Source of the DNA: Blattamonas nauphoetae
Lineage: Eukaryota; Preaxostyla; Oxymonadida
Assembly: GCA_033064195.1 (NCBI GenBank)
Contig: JARBJD010000007.1
Span: forward strand, 310,001-374,000
Direction of reading: 5' to 3'
DNA: 64,000 bases
A program made the translations under genes and the position numbers. Position 1 is the first letter of the stretch; every line of letters begins with the position of its first letter. This document shows positions 37,542-48,391 of the stretch, piece by piece. A model generated the notes under the pieces. The model saw only the letters and a list, made by a program, of their open reading frames with translations, did not search any database and was not told the DNA's origin.

Positions 37542-39100
37542 ATGAACAATTTATTTTTTGAGATGACAGACTCAACTTCTGCGCTTGTTCATGGTGGATT
37601 TCAACTATACTGCTGCGGAGCAATTGATAGCCAGTTTCTCTTCTATTCTGGTGGATCTGGAGCACAAAAAACTGGCTTCGGAAACGGAGTCGGTATCTTG
37701 AAAATTGAGGATAACGGAACTCTCAAATTAATTGACACTCATCGAGATGCTTTTGAAATCGCAATTGAATCCTGTCTCTTCCAAGTATTCCTTAATGTTC
37801 CATTTTCACTATTCATAGGGATTTGTGTGGTCAACTCGAGCGAATGGTGCTGCATGCTACCAAATTCTAGAAAAGGATAAGTCTCTCAAACCAATATTCT
37901 CTTTTGCATTGGAAGGGGTCTCTGAAATGGTCTAAGCTCTTTTACTCGACTATAAATTTTCAGTGTTCCATTTCTGTTTCAGAGCAATATATCGCACTTG
38001 GAGATTACAACGGAAATATATACCTCTTTTCAACTCCAAAAATTACAAAAACATCCACAAAATCCGAGGCATCTCCACCAAACGGTGGTTCCTCAAAAAA
38101 ACGGAAACAGAAAGCGGAATCACCAACATCATCAACATCAGATCTTGTATATGCCGTAAACGAACCTCCGACCTTCCTATTTTCTTTCTCTAAGCCAATT
38201 CCAGAATCAGATCAATTCACGTGTGATGAACACGAAATTAAGCACAGGCATTTCGTTATCAAGCAACAAAAATCGCAAACATCACCTCCTCTCCACGCAG
38301 AACAAGTTAAATCAATCTCATTATGCTCAATGTTGCACCGAAATGGGTCAAGTTTCAAGAAGGTGCCTGTCCTCGTCTCAGCCTCTCCAGACTCATTATC
38401 CGTGATGAATCTCTCCTCCAGAACGATGATATACTCCTCAAAAGCTTCTGATAAGATGGAATTTCGAAAGGTGTTCAGATATGTCGGATTGGACACGCTT
38501 GTACCGTTCAGAAACGCCAAACCATTCATCCAGTCACTCCAAGATCTTCCAGTCGACCAGAAGAAGGTTTTCGAGTGGATTGTTGTATTTCAAAACGGTG
38601 AGATGGATTCAAGAGGATTATTGACTCTCTTGCCACTTGTTGATCTTTCAAATGAATCCAAACGCTTCACCCTGACCAAGTTTAAAGGCAAGCCAGATGA
38701 CCGATGGAGAGGCATCGCTCTGAACTTTGATTCCTCCCTTTTTGCAGTGGGCTCAGCTGTGGGAAGAATGCATGTCGGTGATCTGAGCAGTGGAGCCATC
38801 CTCGACACTCAGAAGACTCTCGGCCGTTTTGTCTCGGATATTGAATTTGTCCCTCTCCCTCCATCAAAAGAACGGACAAGAAGACAACTCCAAAAAGCTC
38901 GCCAACAAATTGTTGTCACTAGTTTCCCTGGAGCTGAACTCCATTCATTCCAAAGAAAGACAAATCTTGCTCTAATCCTCTTTCTGCTGCTTTTCATCGT
39001 TGCGATCTTCGCATTATTCCATGAGAACATTCAAGGCATGGATTACTTAGTGGGCAAAATGCCAGAAACATTGAGCCAACTTGACCAGACCACAAATTGA
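37542..39100 (+). CDS. SEC12: SEC12/PREB guanine nucleotide exchange factor
   Basis: ER-membrane WD40 protein that loads GTP on Sar1 to start COPII coat assembly. Exon 1 begins at ATG 37542 or 37563 and ends at 37784; introns are 37785-37818 (34 bp) and 37918-37963 (46 bp); the last exon is 37964-39100 (about 485-492 residues). The N-terminal hallmark GGSGAQKTGFGNGVGILKI matches the GGGG..KTG..NGV loop of PREB/Sec12 that contacts Sar1. Propeller blades follow, for example YIALGDYNGNIYLFS and LFAVGSAVGRMHVGDL. A C-terminal membrane anchor LALILFLLLFIVAIFALF (about 38965-39020) gives the expected type II tail-out topology with a short lumenal end. Confidence 0.85.
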
Positions 39101-39217
39101 CTTGTTTTGCGTTTCGTTTTGACAATGACGAGCGAGATATTCATGTTGTGGGAATTGAAATCAGGAGAAAAGAACTTTCTAGTTATTTATAGAACATACA
39201 TAAAGAGTGGTGAAGGA

Positions 39218-41144
39218 TTAGTCATTACGTTTCCGTTGAGACATCTGGAGTTGGAAGGATGTGAAATCAGGAACAGAAAGAGGTGTGTAGCCAGAACTGA
39301 ATTGGCCTCGTTTCTGGGGGTGTGATGACGGTGACTGGAATGATTCTTCACTGTCACTGTCTCCTTCATGCTGGTTCTGCCACCATTCATTTTCACCTCG
39401 AGCTTGACGAGCGTTTCTTTCCTCGACTTCTCGCTTCATGTCATCTTGAACATCCTTCCGAAGAACTGAATAGAATGAAAAAAAATGATAGATGTATCAT
39501 TGAGTCAAAGAATGTTTTGTTAAAGTCTCAAAACATTTGAGAAAGAAGGTAAGAGAATCAGCCGATGATGCATACGATGAATGTTTTGGTGTTCATCAAG
39601 ACCAAATGTCGTTGCGAGTCCTCCCTTGCTCGTTTCACGGAATTCTTCACGCATGGCCTTTCCAGTAAGGTACATAGTGAAAATGACTTCATCGAGACTG
39701 ATTGGGTTGCGACCATCTTCGATGATGGCTAGTTCAGCGGCACAGAACGCATGGTTAGCGTAGAATCCATTTCTTTCAATGCATGGAATCTGGACAAGAC
39801 CATCACAAGGATCGCACGTGAGGCCGAGACAATGCTCCAGAGCAGTTGCAGCAGCTTGTCCGATCTGGAAGGGAGATCTGAAAGAATGATAAATAAAATG
39901 ATGATACCCTCCCATGAGCATTGTGAGAGCACCAGCAGCCATCGCTGAGGCAGATCCAATCTAAGAAAAATATGGTCAACAGAAAAACACACCTCAGCCT
40001 GGCATCCGCATTCTGCTCCAGAAATTGAACCGTTGGCTTTGATCAGGTTGCCAATCAAGCCAGCAACAGCAAGTGCACGAATGACTTCTTCATCTGTAAG
40101 TCCTTCCTTCATTTGCATGTAGTACAGGCACGCAGGGACAACACCACACGCACCACACGTTGGAGCAGTGACCACAATTCCACCACCCGCATTTTCTTCG
40201 CTCACCGCCATTGCGAATGCCATGAGCAGCGTGCTGCGTCTGTTTGACTCGTGGAGACGGCGTGATTTCAGATAGAGCGACTGTGCTCGACGTGGAGTGT
40301 TGAGAGAACCAGGGAGGACACTTTGAGTGGAATCAAGTCCGGTTTTGACAGCTGTTTTCATCTGATGCCAGACCTTTTTCAAATACTGCCAGATTTTGGG
40401 GTCCTCGTACTCATCCACATACTGCCACAATGGTTTGTGAGTTTCTTCAACCCAGTGAAGGATCATGGTGAAATTGGAATATGGGTAGATTTCGTGGACA
40501 GCGTTGGCAGCTGTTCCTGGAGCACCTCCTTGGGTTGACTCATCCAGAATTGCTCCACCACCAATCGAATAACATTCATACTTCTGTCCTGCCTTGCTCC
40601 CATCCATTGCTTCGAAGCGGAGTCCATTGTGCTTTCCGAGTTCCTTATCTGGTTCCCAAACAATTTCGACCTCTTTTCCTTTTAATCCTTCGAGAATGGC
40701 AACATCGGTCAAGTGACCTTTCCCAGTAGATGCAAGTGAGCCAAATAGAGTGACACGGACTGTTTTACAATCCGGGAAGTTTTTGAGAAACCGTCCTGCC
40801 GCACGTCGTGGTCCCATTGTATGGCTACTGCTTGGTCCTTGTCCAATTCTGAATAAATGACGGAGTGATTCCATCTTAGCAGCCATTCTTTTCTCATATT
40901 CCATCTGTAAATCAAGGGTCTTCAGAGCTGGAACCGCTTGTGCTAGATCCTTCTCGGAGTGGACAAAGCCTGCTTGATCTTCTGAGAGGTTGGCCATCGA
41001 AGGGCGCCGTTGGAAGGCTATCTGTGCGAATGATGGCGTCCTTGTTATGATATGTTGCTTGAGTTCGTTCGCCGCTGACATCGGAGAATGGGTAAGATCA
41101 CTGTTCACAACAAGGAGAAGAATGAAAACAAATAAAAAAGACAT
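39218..41144 (-). CDS. sdaA: bacterial-type Fe-S L-serine dehydratase
   Basis: Deaminates L-serine to pyruvate and ammonia using a [4Fe-4S] cluster. Exons 41144-39993, 39960-39908, 39877-39576 and 39465-39218 (introns 32, 30 and 110 bp) encode 584 residues. Landmarks as in E. coli Sda[38 protein letters not shown], a domain with [34 protein letters not shown] followed by VQIPCIERN, and [10 protein letters not shown]. The cluster cysteines are present. The C-terminus has an extra 90-residue acidic, Ser-rich tail. The first ATG (41144) gives a hydrophobic leader [13 protein letters not shown], while ATG 41081 (MSAANEL) gives a soluble start; targeting is therefore open. The prokaryotic family suggests lateral transfer, and the gene now has spliceosomal introns. 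Confidence 0.9.
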
Positions 41145-41152
41145 GATAATAA

Positions 41153-41935
41153 TCAAGAATCCACTTTTATATCATTACTTGCGTCTCCGGCCTGTAGCAG
41201 CGACGCTTTTCGAAAAACAGGAGGTGGTAGAACGATTCCATCATCACTACCATCATTCGTGATTCTAACTCGCTTTTCTCCCATTTCCTCGCTCTCTTCA
41301 AGTGTCCTCTTTGTTTCTTCCTGATCGTCAAACCCAAATCCATCATCATCGACGAAATCAAACCCGTCATCATCGATTTCAGTATCAATATCGAGATTCT
41401 CCTCGTTTTCTGTGACAAAATCATCTGCTGTGGCTTTTTCTTCTTGTTTATGACCCTTACTGGCAAGGTCAGCGTCCGTGGACGGAATATCTTCAAGATT
41501 GTTTCCAGTCAGAATCTATAACCAAAAACAGCAAAATAATGAGATAATTGTGAAAAATTGGAAGCATACTGCTTGAAAGTTAGCTTCAATTGAGAGTGCC
41601 TCAGGTGGACAGAGGAGAGCTTCCGCTGATTCTCCTCCGAGAGATTGTTCGTGACGAGTTTGATAATAATGAAGTGCTTCCTCGAAATTTCGATGTTTCT
41701 GTGCAATTATGGTCAATTTCTTTTCGAGTACCTCTTTTTGGGGGATCTTGATTCGATATTCGATCAGTTTGTGCATCATCGTTGTGTAGAGTGAATCTGT
41801 GAGTGGAATGGAAGGAAAATGCGGTGACGTGGTATCTGTCTCAGGGTAATCGTGAATCACCTGGAGAATACGAAAGAGTAACTGAGGAGAATCGATGGTA
41901 AGAGCAAGAAGTGAGCCAGCTTTGTTTTTAAGCAT
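41153..41935 (-). CDS. hypothetical protein with acidic C-terminus
   Basis: Exons 41935-41570 and 41515-41153, joined over a 54-bp GTATGC...TAG intron, give 242 residues. The N-terminal half is helical (LLALTIDSPQLLFRILQVI, EEALHYYQTRHEQ), reminiscent of one or two TPR-like hairpins. The second half is strongly acidic (IDTEIDDDGFDFVDDDGFG), ending AGDASNDIKVDS. No family was recognised. The stop codon lies 8 bp before the first ATG of the serine dehydratase on the same strand, leaving almost no intergenic DNA. Confidence 0.6.
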
Positions 41936-42130
41936 TGATGATAATAGGTGATGAAAAGTGGGGAGAAGTGAGATCTAATGGTGAAAAGTGATTAATTTAT
42001 AACTTTTCGAATGTTTGTATTTCCGAATACGATGTGAATCGTGGAAGAATGAAAATATTGTGGGACTCGAATTGATTTCTAAAAACGCTTGCTCGATTGT
42101 CAAACCAACATTGAGATGTTCATAAAATAA

Positions 42131-44962
42131 CTATTTTTGGTCTTGTGTCATTTGTTCTTCAGAAAAATGAATAGCATGAGTAGACTGCGTCTGAAGAGTT
42201 GATGGCAATTGATGTGGAGGTATTGGCGAGCCAATCGGTGGCAGAGCGGATGCAGAGAAGGCAGGAATAAGAGAAAACGGAGAGGGTGAGTAAACAGGAA
42301 CAGGGCTGTTACATTGCGTAATTGTGAGAGGTGGCGAATTCCTCTGGAAACGTTGGTCCAACGAAGACTCCGGACACTCCGAGAGAAACTGAAGAACAGT
42401 GTTCATCGATGGGCGAGCCTCGGGTGAAGGATTGAGAAGAGCACTGACAAGCTGAATAATATGAGGGGAACGAGGGTATTGTCGTGGCGGGGATGGAAGG
42501 AGCGGACGAGGATGAAGAGACGTCGCCGTGAGAGTCGAAGGATCATCAAACACGACCCAATCAAACGGCGGAGGTGGATGCGGAAGTCGCTTCAGTGACA
42601 GAATTTGTTCGACCACCTTTTCTTCGGAATCGCCATCAAATGGCAATGCTGAGAACGAAATCAAATACAGAATCACTCCCAATGCCCAAACATCACTTTC
42701 CTCGCTGCAGACACTTGTCCCGTCTCTGAGAAGCTCTGGGGATGTGTACGCAGTTGTTCCGCTTTGTGCTGTTTGCTTGTCCTCGATTGTGAGAATTGAC
42801 TGGCCAAAATCCGAGATGAGAGTTCGTGTTCGAATCGTGTTTGGAGGATCTTGTGTCGTGCCAGCGAGTGCGTATGACGGAAAGAAGATCGACTTTTTGT
42901 CGGACTTGGTGCTTTTCTTTGAGGCTGGCTGGGGTCCAAAATGTGTTCTTGAAGGATGAGCAAAATGTTGGGGTTTGTTGTTTGCTGTAACGGTGTGGTT
43001 GAGAAGAATATTCTGACCTTTGAGATCACAGTGAATCACACCCATTGTGTGCAAATAATGCAGTCCAAATGAGATCTGAGAGAACAAGTCAAACACTTCC
43101 CGATCAGTCAATATCCTTCGGTTCGGCTCCGATTCCAAAAACGAACCTGCCAATGCTGTGTCTTCATACACAGACAACGACGAGGTGTCGCTGTCCATCG
43201 GAGACTCCTCATCCTCACTCGAGCTGTCCTTTTCCGCTTCTTCGTCGACCTGCATGAACGTTGATAGAGAAGGCTGGGGGACTGCTTGCCTGCTCGCTTT
43301 TTGTTGTTGGAGATGTCTCAACTTCATCCTTCTGTGTTCAATTCGGGACTGTTTTTCTGTCCGTAGCTTCTCTCTTTCTCGTTGCATCTTCTTCAAAATC
43401 GCTTCTGACGCTGCTCCTTTGATGATCGGCTGATCTTCTCCCATCTTCCTCACTCCTCCACTACACACTCGAAAATCCTCGAAGATTGACCTCGTTGGTT
43501 TGTCGTTTTCATCCAACCTCATTTCCTTCTTAACTGGCAGTCTGTGCAAACGACGATACCGTTCTCGACGAGCGTGCCTCCGAGGGAAGTACAGCCAGTG
43601 GTTTCGTTGGCGTGGCGTGTGATGTTTGTGTGGAGTCGTTGGATCGGAATCCGAAGATTGAGAATCTGTCCCGATATGCCTCAGCCTGTCTTCTTCTCGC
43701 ATTATTTCCGACTTGAGTTCAAGACGAATTTGGGTGTCGAGCAAAACATGAGAGTTCAGTAAGAAATCGTGAAGATTTCCTCCGTTTGCATATTCCATCA
43801 GAATGTACAAATCAGAATGAGCATCAGCTGTGGAGGCAGACTCGATCCACGAGTGTCGGTATTCCACGATGTTTGGGTGATGAAGATGGGACAGAATACG
43901 GACCTCCCGGAGGGTCAAGAGGAGCCAAGCATCTGACTCTTTCTTTTCTTTGCGATGGCGGCGCCTTGGCTGGGGGAGGAGGGCAGGGGGACTCGGTGTT
44001 GGCGAGGGTGCTTGAGATGCGATGTGGCCAAGCGATATGACCTTTGTCACATAAACTCCCATGTCATAACCCCGCAGAACATGCGAACATTTGATAACTT
44101 TCCCAAAACTGCCCTGTCCAATCAAACCCAGCGGGTGGAAGAATGTGTGAAAATAACCTAACGTGATTTCTGGTGACACAAGGTTAGCAGGGGGATGAAA
44201 TCCATGGTGAGAAGAACGGGGAAGTGGGGGTGTCTGATCATGATCCTGATCAAGTGAGAGAGAGACTCGGGCTGGGAGGAGAGGACTCATTGACAGATTG
44301 AAATATGGATGTGGAGAAGTACCCAAGTCTCGAACTGCTGTAGGAGGTGTTGAGATCGAAGAAGATGGGACTGGGGAAGGAGATGGTTGGTTCAGTTGGA
44401 GCGATATTGGGACGAGGGGAGGGTTGACTTCTTCGAGTTCATCTTCTTGAGGTTCTGCGACTAGTTGTGCAGATCGCGAAAGTCCATTGCGTTGAAATGC
44501 GATGTTTTGTGAGAGGAGTCTTGCGAGCATCGAAAAATATTGCTCTGATTGAAATGTTGGCTGATAAAATAAAAAAGTGGTGAATACACAAGAAAATGAA
44601 AACTCTTGAGGATGGAGGTTTCCTTGTATTCCTATTCCAGGGTCTTCCGCATGTTGGACAAACATCTTCTGGAGTCTGAGAAAATCACACGACATAAGGT
44701 CACGAATGAGAATGATTGACTCGAATCATACCTCTGGGAGGAGTATATATGAATCTGACAAAGAATGATAAAGAACGACCTGTTGGGATGATGCGTCGAA
44801 GAGGAGGAGCTGGAGATTGCTGTCTGGCACATCCTGTTGGCGATCTCGTGCAATGTTCTCAAGTGTACGAATTCTCTGTTTCACAAGAGTAAGTGCAGCT
44901 CTTTGTCGGGATGTCAAGTTTGCTGGGTAAAGTGATGGTAAAAGACTGTTGTCAGTCGACAT
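42131..44962 (-). CDS. IKS1-like serine/threonine kinase
   Basis: Exons 44962-44732, 44675-44604 and 44560-42131 (introns 56 and 43 bp) give 910 residues. The N-terminal region has LQLLLFDASSQQVVLYH followed, across the first intron, by a CPTCGRPW knuckle; fungal and plant IKS1 proteins have the same order with CPYCxRPL. The kinase domain follows LGYFHTFFHPLGLIGQGSFG, with YVTKVISLG, EVRILSHLHHPNIVEYRHSW (the IKS family phrase), YILMEYANGGNLHDFL, a long insert (about 43060-43750), VIHCDLKGQNILL, LISDFGQS and YTSPELL. The HRD arginine is Cys; catalytic Asp, Lys and Asn remain. The substrate is unknown. It lies head-to-head with the next gene, about 75 bp apart. Confidence 0.75.
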
Positions 44963-45036
44963 TATGCAGTCTTGAAGAGATCCATCCCTTCACATCTCAC
45001 TCATTCTGTCAATCCTCTCAACTTTCCACTAAAATC

Positions 45037-47157
45037 ATGACCCAGTCCATCTCTGATCAGAAATCTGTAGCAATTCCTCCATTTAGAATGATTTTCTCTC
45101 CTGCACTTCAAACTCAGAATGGATTACAACAATTCTCTTTCATGCTCCAACCAACTGATTCTTTTGCTGAGCGAGCAAAATCATTGATTTTTTCTTTATC
45201 ACAACCTCAGAATCATGATATTTCACGATGGATTCGTGATGCAAAATCGCTCTACAACGAATGGCTCCAAACAGTCAATCTCACAGCCTCTTCGTCAGGC
45301 TCAAATAAGAATGATGAAAAGAAAAAGCATACTGATCATGAATCGTCGAAACATAAACATTCTTCGACCTTCTTTTCACTTCATTCATCTCAAGACGATT
45401 CACAAAATGATGCATCATTTACAGACGCGGCCCTCGCCCTCCTCGAAATTCTAGTCGTTGATGATTTCGAGCATTCAATTGATTATTCATCGAACTCATC
45501 CCTCGCGAAGAGTTCCGTCATTGACTCAAGTATCAACTACGTTGTCTCACTCTTAGCAGAGATCGAAGCGCTCAAACACTGTGGAGCCTCTCATTCAAGC
45601 GATATCTCCAGTTTGGAACGTGAATTGTCTGGCAGCAATGAGGCTCTCAGCTCACAAACTCAAAGTGAAGAACCCATCTCAATCACACCATCAAAAAGAA
45701 AAAGTTCAGCCCCGAAAAGCAAGGATCCAGCTCCTTCATTTTCCTCAAAAAGGCTCCAACAACTTTCATCGTTTGTCTTGAAGCGAACGGATTCACACAC
45801 TTCTGAGAAAGTATGGAACAAAAATCGTTACTTGGAGAAAGGCGTCTCCATTGACCCAAAAGTCGTTAAAACACTTCTATCATATTCAACCCAGCTTCTC
45901 ATTGATAATAATGACTCATTAGCTTGGACTGTGTGTGTATTTATGCTGCTCTCACACAATATCTCGTTCTTCACACATCAACCATTTACGAATCTGTGCC
46001 TCGATATTTCGGCAACTCCCACCATCCAACAATCACTACTCTTCTTTTACTTTCTCACTTTCATCCCAGATTTGTCTGAACAGTCGCTTGTCACAGGATT
46101 GACTTATTTTGTCACTCTTCACAAACAGTCACCGAACACAGGCTATATTTTTGAATTTTTGCATCGCCGAGCTTTATCTCTTCATTTTATCTCAAATCAA
46201 CATCCTCATCTCAACGAAATTATCTGTCTTCGTTGCCCACTTTCATTTGATTCGTTCCACATTCTCATCGGCATTATCGTTTCGAAATCTGTCACACCAT
46301 CAGTTTTGATTCAAACAATGCAAACCATTCCATCCACGGTCGTTGTTGATACTCTCCAAACCCTCATCAATTTCATCTCGTCTCATCCCTCTCCCTCCAA
46401 ACTTAAACAGAGCAATTCAACAACCCAAAATCAATTCTGCCCCGAACTTTCGATGTCCAGTGATCTGAATCTCCCAAACATCCTTGTGTGGCTCAAGGCC
46501 TTCGCTGATGCCCATTACATCACCCTCTCCATCAACCCACAAACAGAGCCTCTGATTGCCGATCTCTCAACCGTCACAGCCACACTCTCTCTCAGATTGA
46601 TGCTAACAGACGAAGTGAAAGCACTCGCCACTGCCGTCCTGACACAGAAGAATGCCATCACAATCACCGAAGGCAAGGCTCTCTTCCTGGAGAGTGTTCG
46701 AAAGCCGTGCGTTGTGATCCCTGCTGACACTGCACTCGCCCCACTTCGACTGATCGATTCGGGAGAATGGTGGGAAGAATCCAGATGGGCTCTTGCAAAG
46801 ATAAGTATGGATGCCAGAATCGCAGCCTATAAAGACAACTTGGCTTATAATCCGAAGAAGGCACATAGCAACAAAATGGCATCAGAGAAAAAAAAGAAGG
46901 AAGAGACTGCAGAGGAAAAACAGCAACGACTAGCAAAACGAGCGGAGAGGGAGAGGAAGGAAGCATCAGGTGAGCTCGTGCTCCCACCGATCTATTCCAA
47001 ACTCTCTGCTGAACTTCTCTTGCTATTGGCAGGAACGATTGAATCAGACCCCGATATCACCATCGTCCAACCAGACACTGAGAAGAAGAAATTCATCCGA
47101 TCAAAATTACCGGCCGTTCCCTTGACTGGATATAACGTTGACTCAGTTGATTTTTAA
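45037..47157 (+). CDS. large helical protein of unknown function
   Basis: Intronless, 706 residues from ATG 45037; the open frame extends upstream, but that part overlaps the first IKS1 exon in antisense. There is a Ser/Lys-rich linker at 45290-45370 and 45660-45760. The central part is alpha-helical and hydrophobic (DSLAWTVCVFMLLSHNISFF, FFYFLTFIPDLSEQSLVTGL). Near the end is a Lys/Glu coiled coil (KKKKEETAEEKQQRLAKRAE), then VPLTGYNVDSVDF at the terminus. A ribosome-biogenesis or HEAT-like scaffold would suit this pattern, but I do not recognise the family. Confidence 0.6.
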   Translation: MTQSISDQKSVAIPPFRMIFSPALQTQNGLQQFSFMLQPTDSFAERAKSLIFSLSQPQNHDISRWIRDAKSLYNEWLQTVNLTASSSGSNKNDEKKKHTDHESSKHKHSSTFFSLHSSQDDSQNDASFTDAALALLEILVVDDFEHSIDYSSNSSLAKSSVIDSSINYVVSLLAEIEALKHCGASHSSDISSLERELSGSNEALSSQTQSEEPISITPSKRKSSAPKSKDPAPSFSSKRLQQLSSFVLKRTDSHTSEKVWNKNRYLEKGVSIDPKVVKTLLSYSTQLLIDNNDSLAWTVCVFMLLSHNISFFTHQPFTNLCLDISATPTIQQSLLFFYFLTFIPDLSEQSLVTGLTYFVTLHKQSPNTGYIFEFLHRRALSLHFISNQHPHLNEIICLRCPLSFDSFHILIGIIVSKSVTPSVLIQTMQTIPSTVVVDTLQTLINFISSHPSPSKLKQSNSTTQNQFCPELSMSSDLNLPNILVWLKAFADAHYITLSINPQTEPLIADLSTVTATLSLRLMLTDEVKALATAVLTQKNAITITEGKALFLESVRKPCVVIPADTALAPLRLIDSGEWWEESRWALAKISMDARIAAYKDNLAYNPKKAHSNKMASEKKKKEETAEEKQQRLAKRAERERKEASGELVLPPIYSKLSAELLLLLAGTIESDPDITIVQPDTEKKKFIRSKLPAVPLTGYNVDSVDF

Positions 47158-47299
47158 TACAATGAAGAATCATTTCACTTGAAACATGAAAAAACGACAA
47201 CTTACGTCAAGATGAGATTCGAATTGTTTCTGGGAGATAACGAATGAAGACTTTCAAGAAACGAAAAGTGTTGTGAGATGGTTTCCAAATGGAACTTTG

Positions 47300-48147
47300 T
47301 TAAGCTCCTCCTGATGGGCTGGGGCCAGGTGATGGAGTTTGTTCCGGATTTTCATCAGCCGAGTCACCAGCCATCAAAGCACCATCGAGCTTAGTCACAT
47401 TTGGTAATTTAGTGAGAACCATCTGTTTATATTGTCCTGAAAAATATCAAGAAGAAAGGGACGAACCAGGGTTGCTTGTTTGGATGGGATTTCCGACAAA
47501 AGAAACATCGCTCAATTCAGGTAGCTCACCCTAAAAGATCAAATAAAAGGAATGTAGACAAGTTTGGAGATCTCATCCCATGATGATATGTTATTATGTG
47601 CGATGTATAAGCATTGTAGACGTTTGCAGCAAAGGACACCTGACTGTGAAAAGATGAGTGAAATATCAACGAACCAATTGTGCAATAGAGTTATACGACA
47701 GCCAAAGTGTTTTGAGTGTTCCCGAAACTGCATCAAGTCCTTCAATCTTCTTCAACAAATTTCGGCCGAGTGAGAGTAACTCCAGATGCTCTACAAAAGA
47801 AGATAATCTCAAAATGAGAAGGAATAAGCGAACCAAATCCAGAAAGATTGGCAATCTTATCGATTCTGTTTGTTGAGAGAGATAGGTTTCTGAAGAGTGA
47901 TAGATGATTCAAAAGAGAATATTCGGAGATACCTGATATGTTTAAGTTGTTGAAGACCAGCATCCATCTTTTCAATGGGTGGAATTTGACAGATTAATTT
48001 GATTTCTTCAACCTCAGCCGCTTTTTTCTGGTTTTTCTCTTCCTGGATGATGAATAGAATGAGTTTACGTTCGGAAAAGATGTGAGATTCAAAGTGGAAA
48101 CAGACCCAGTTCTTGATAGCAATGGCAATGGTGGTTGGTTTGCTCAT
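47300..48147 (-). CDS. DNAL1: axonemal dynein light chain 1 (DNAL1/LC1)
   Basis: Leucine-rich-repeat light chain bound to the motor domain of outer-arm dynein in flagella. Seven exons: 48147-48106, 48042-47933, 47889-47834, 47790-47675, 47643-47560, 47530-47467 and 47436-47300. Introns are 63, 43, 43, 31, 29 and 30 bp. The 202-residue product has MSKPTTIAIAIKNW, IKLICQIPPIEKMDAGLQQL, LSLSTNRIDKIANLSGF, LELLSLGRNLLKKIEGL, TLKTLWLSYNSIAQL, CLYIAHNNISSWDEISKL, SFVGNP and KLPNVTKLDG, which follow human DNAL1 nearly blade by blade. Length agrees with the family (about 190). All splice phases close. With DRC10 it shows a motile axoneme. Confidence 0.93.
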
Positions 48148-48391
48148 CACTGATTCTTGAGGGGAGGAACCGTTCGAAGAATGATCAAACAACCCACATC
48201 ATCTAAACTAGAATGTCAAAGAACCACAATGATCGAAACCACCAAGCTAATGAGATGGAACAATATTTTAGAGTGTTTTTAACACAATCAGAACTACTAA
48301 ATTCACTTTTGTACTTATCTCTTTGATCCAGCCCATCAACCCACTTCGTTCATCACATCTCGAACAGAACGCCCATATCACAACAACCTTC

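Noticed and set aside
41167-41496. Lys/Arg-rich minus-strand frame
   Set aside because: It is the wrong frame of the acidic second exon of the 41.2-41.9 kb gene, which is joined in phase by a GTATGC...TAG intron.
44893-45036. Upstream extension of the 45.0-kb gene to 44893
   Set aside because: It would overlap the first coding exon of the IKS1-like kinase in antisense; ATG 45037 leaves a normal short divergent promoter.
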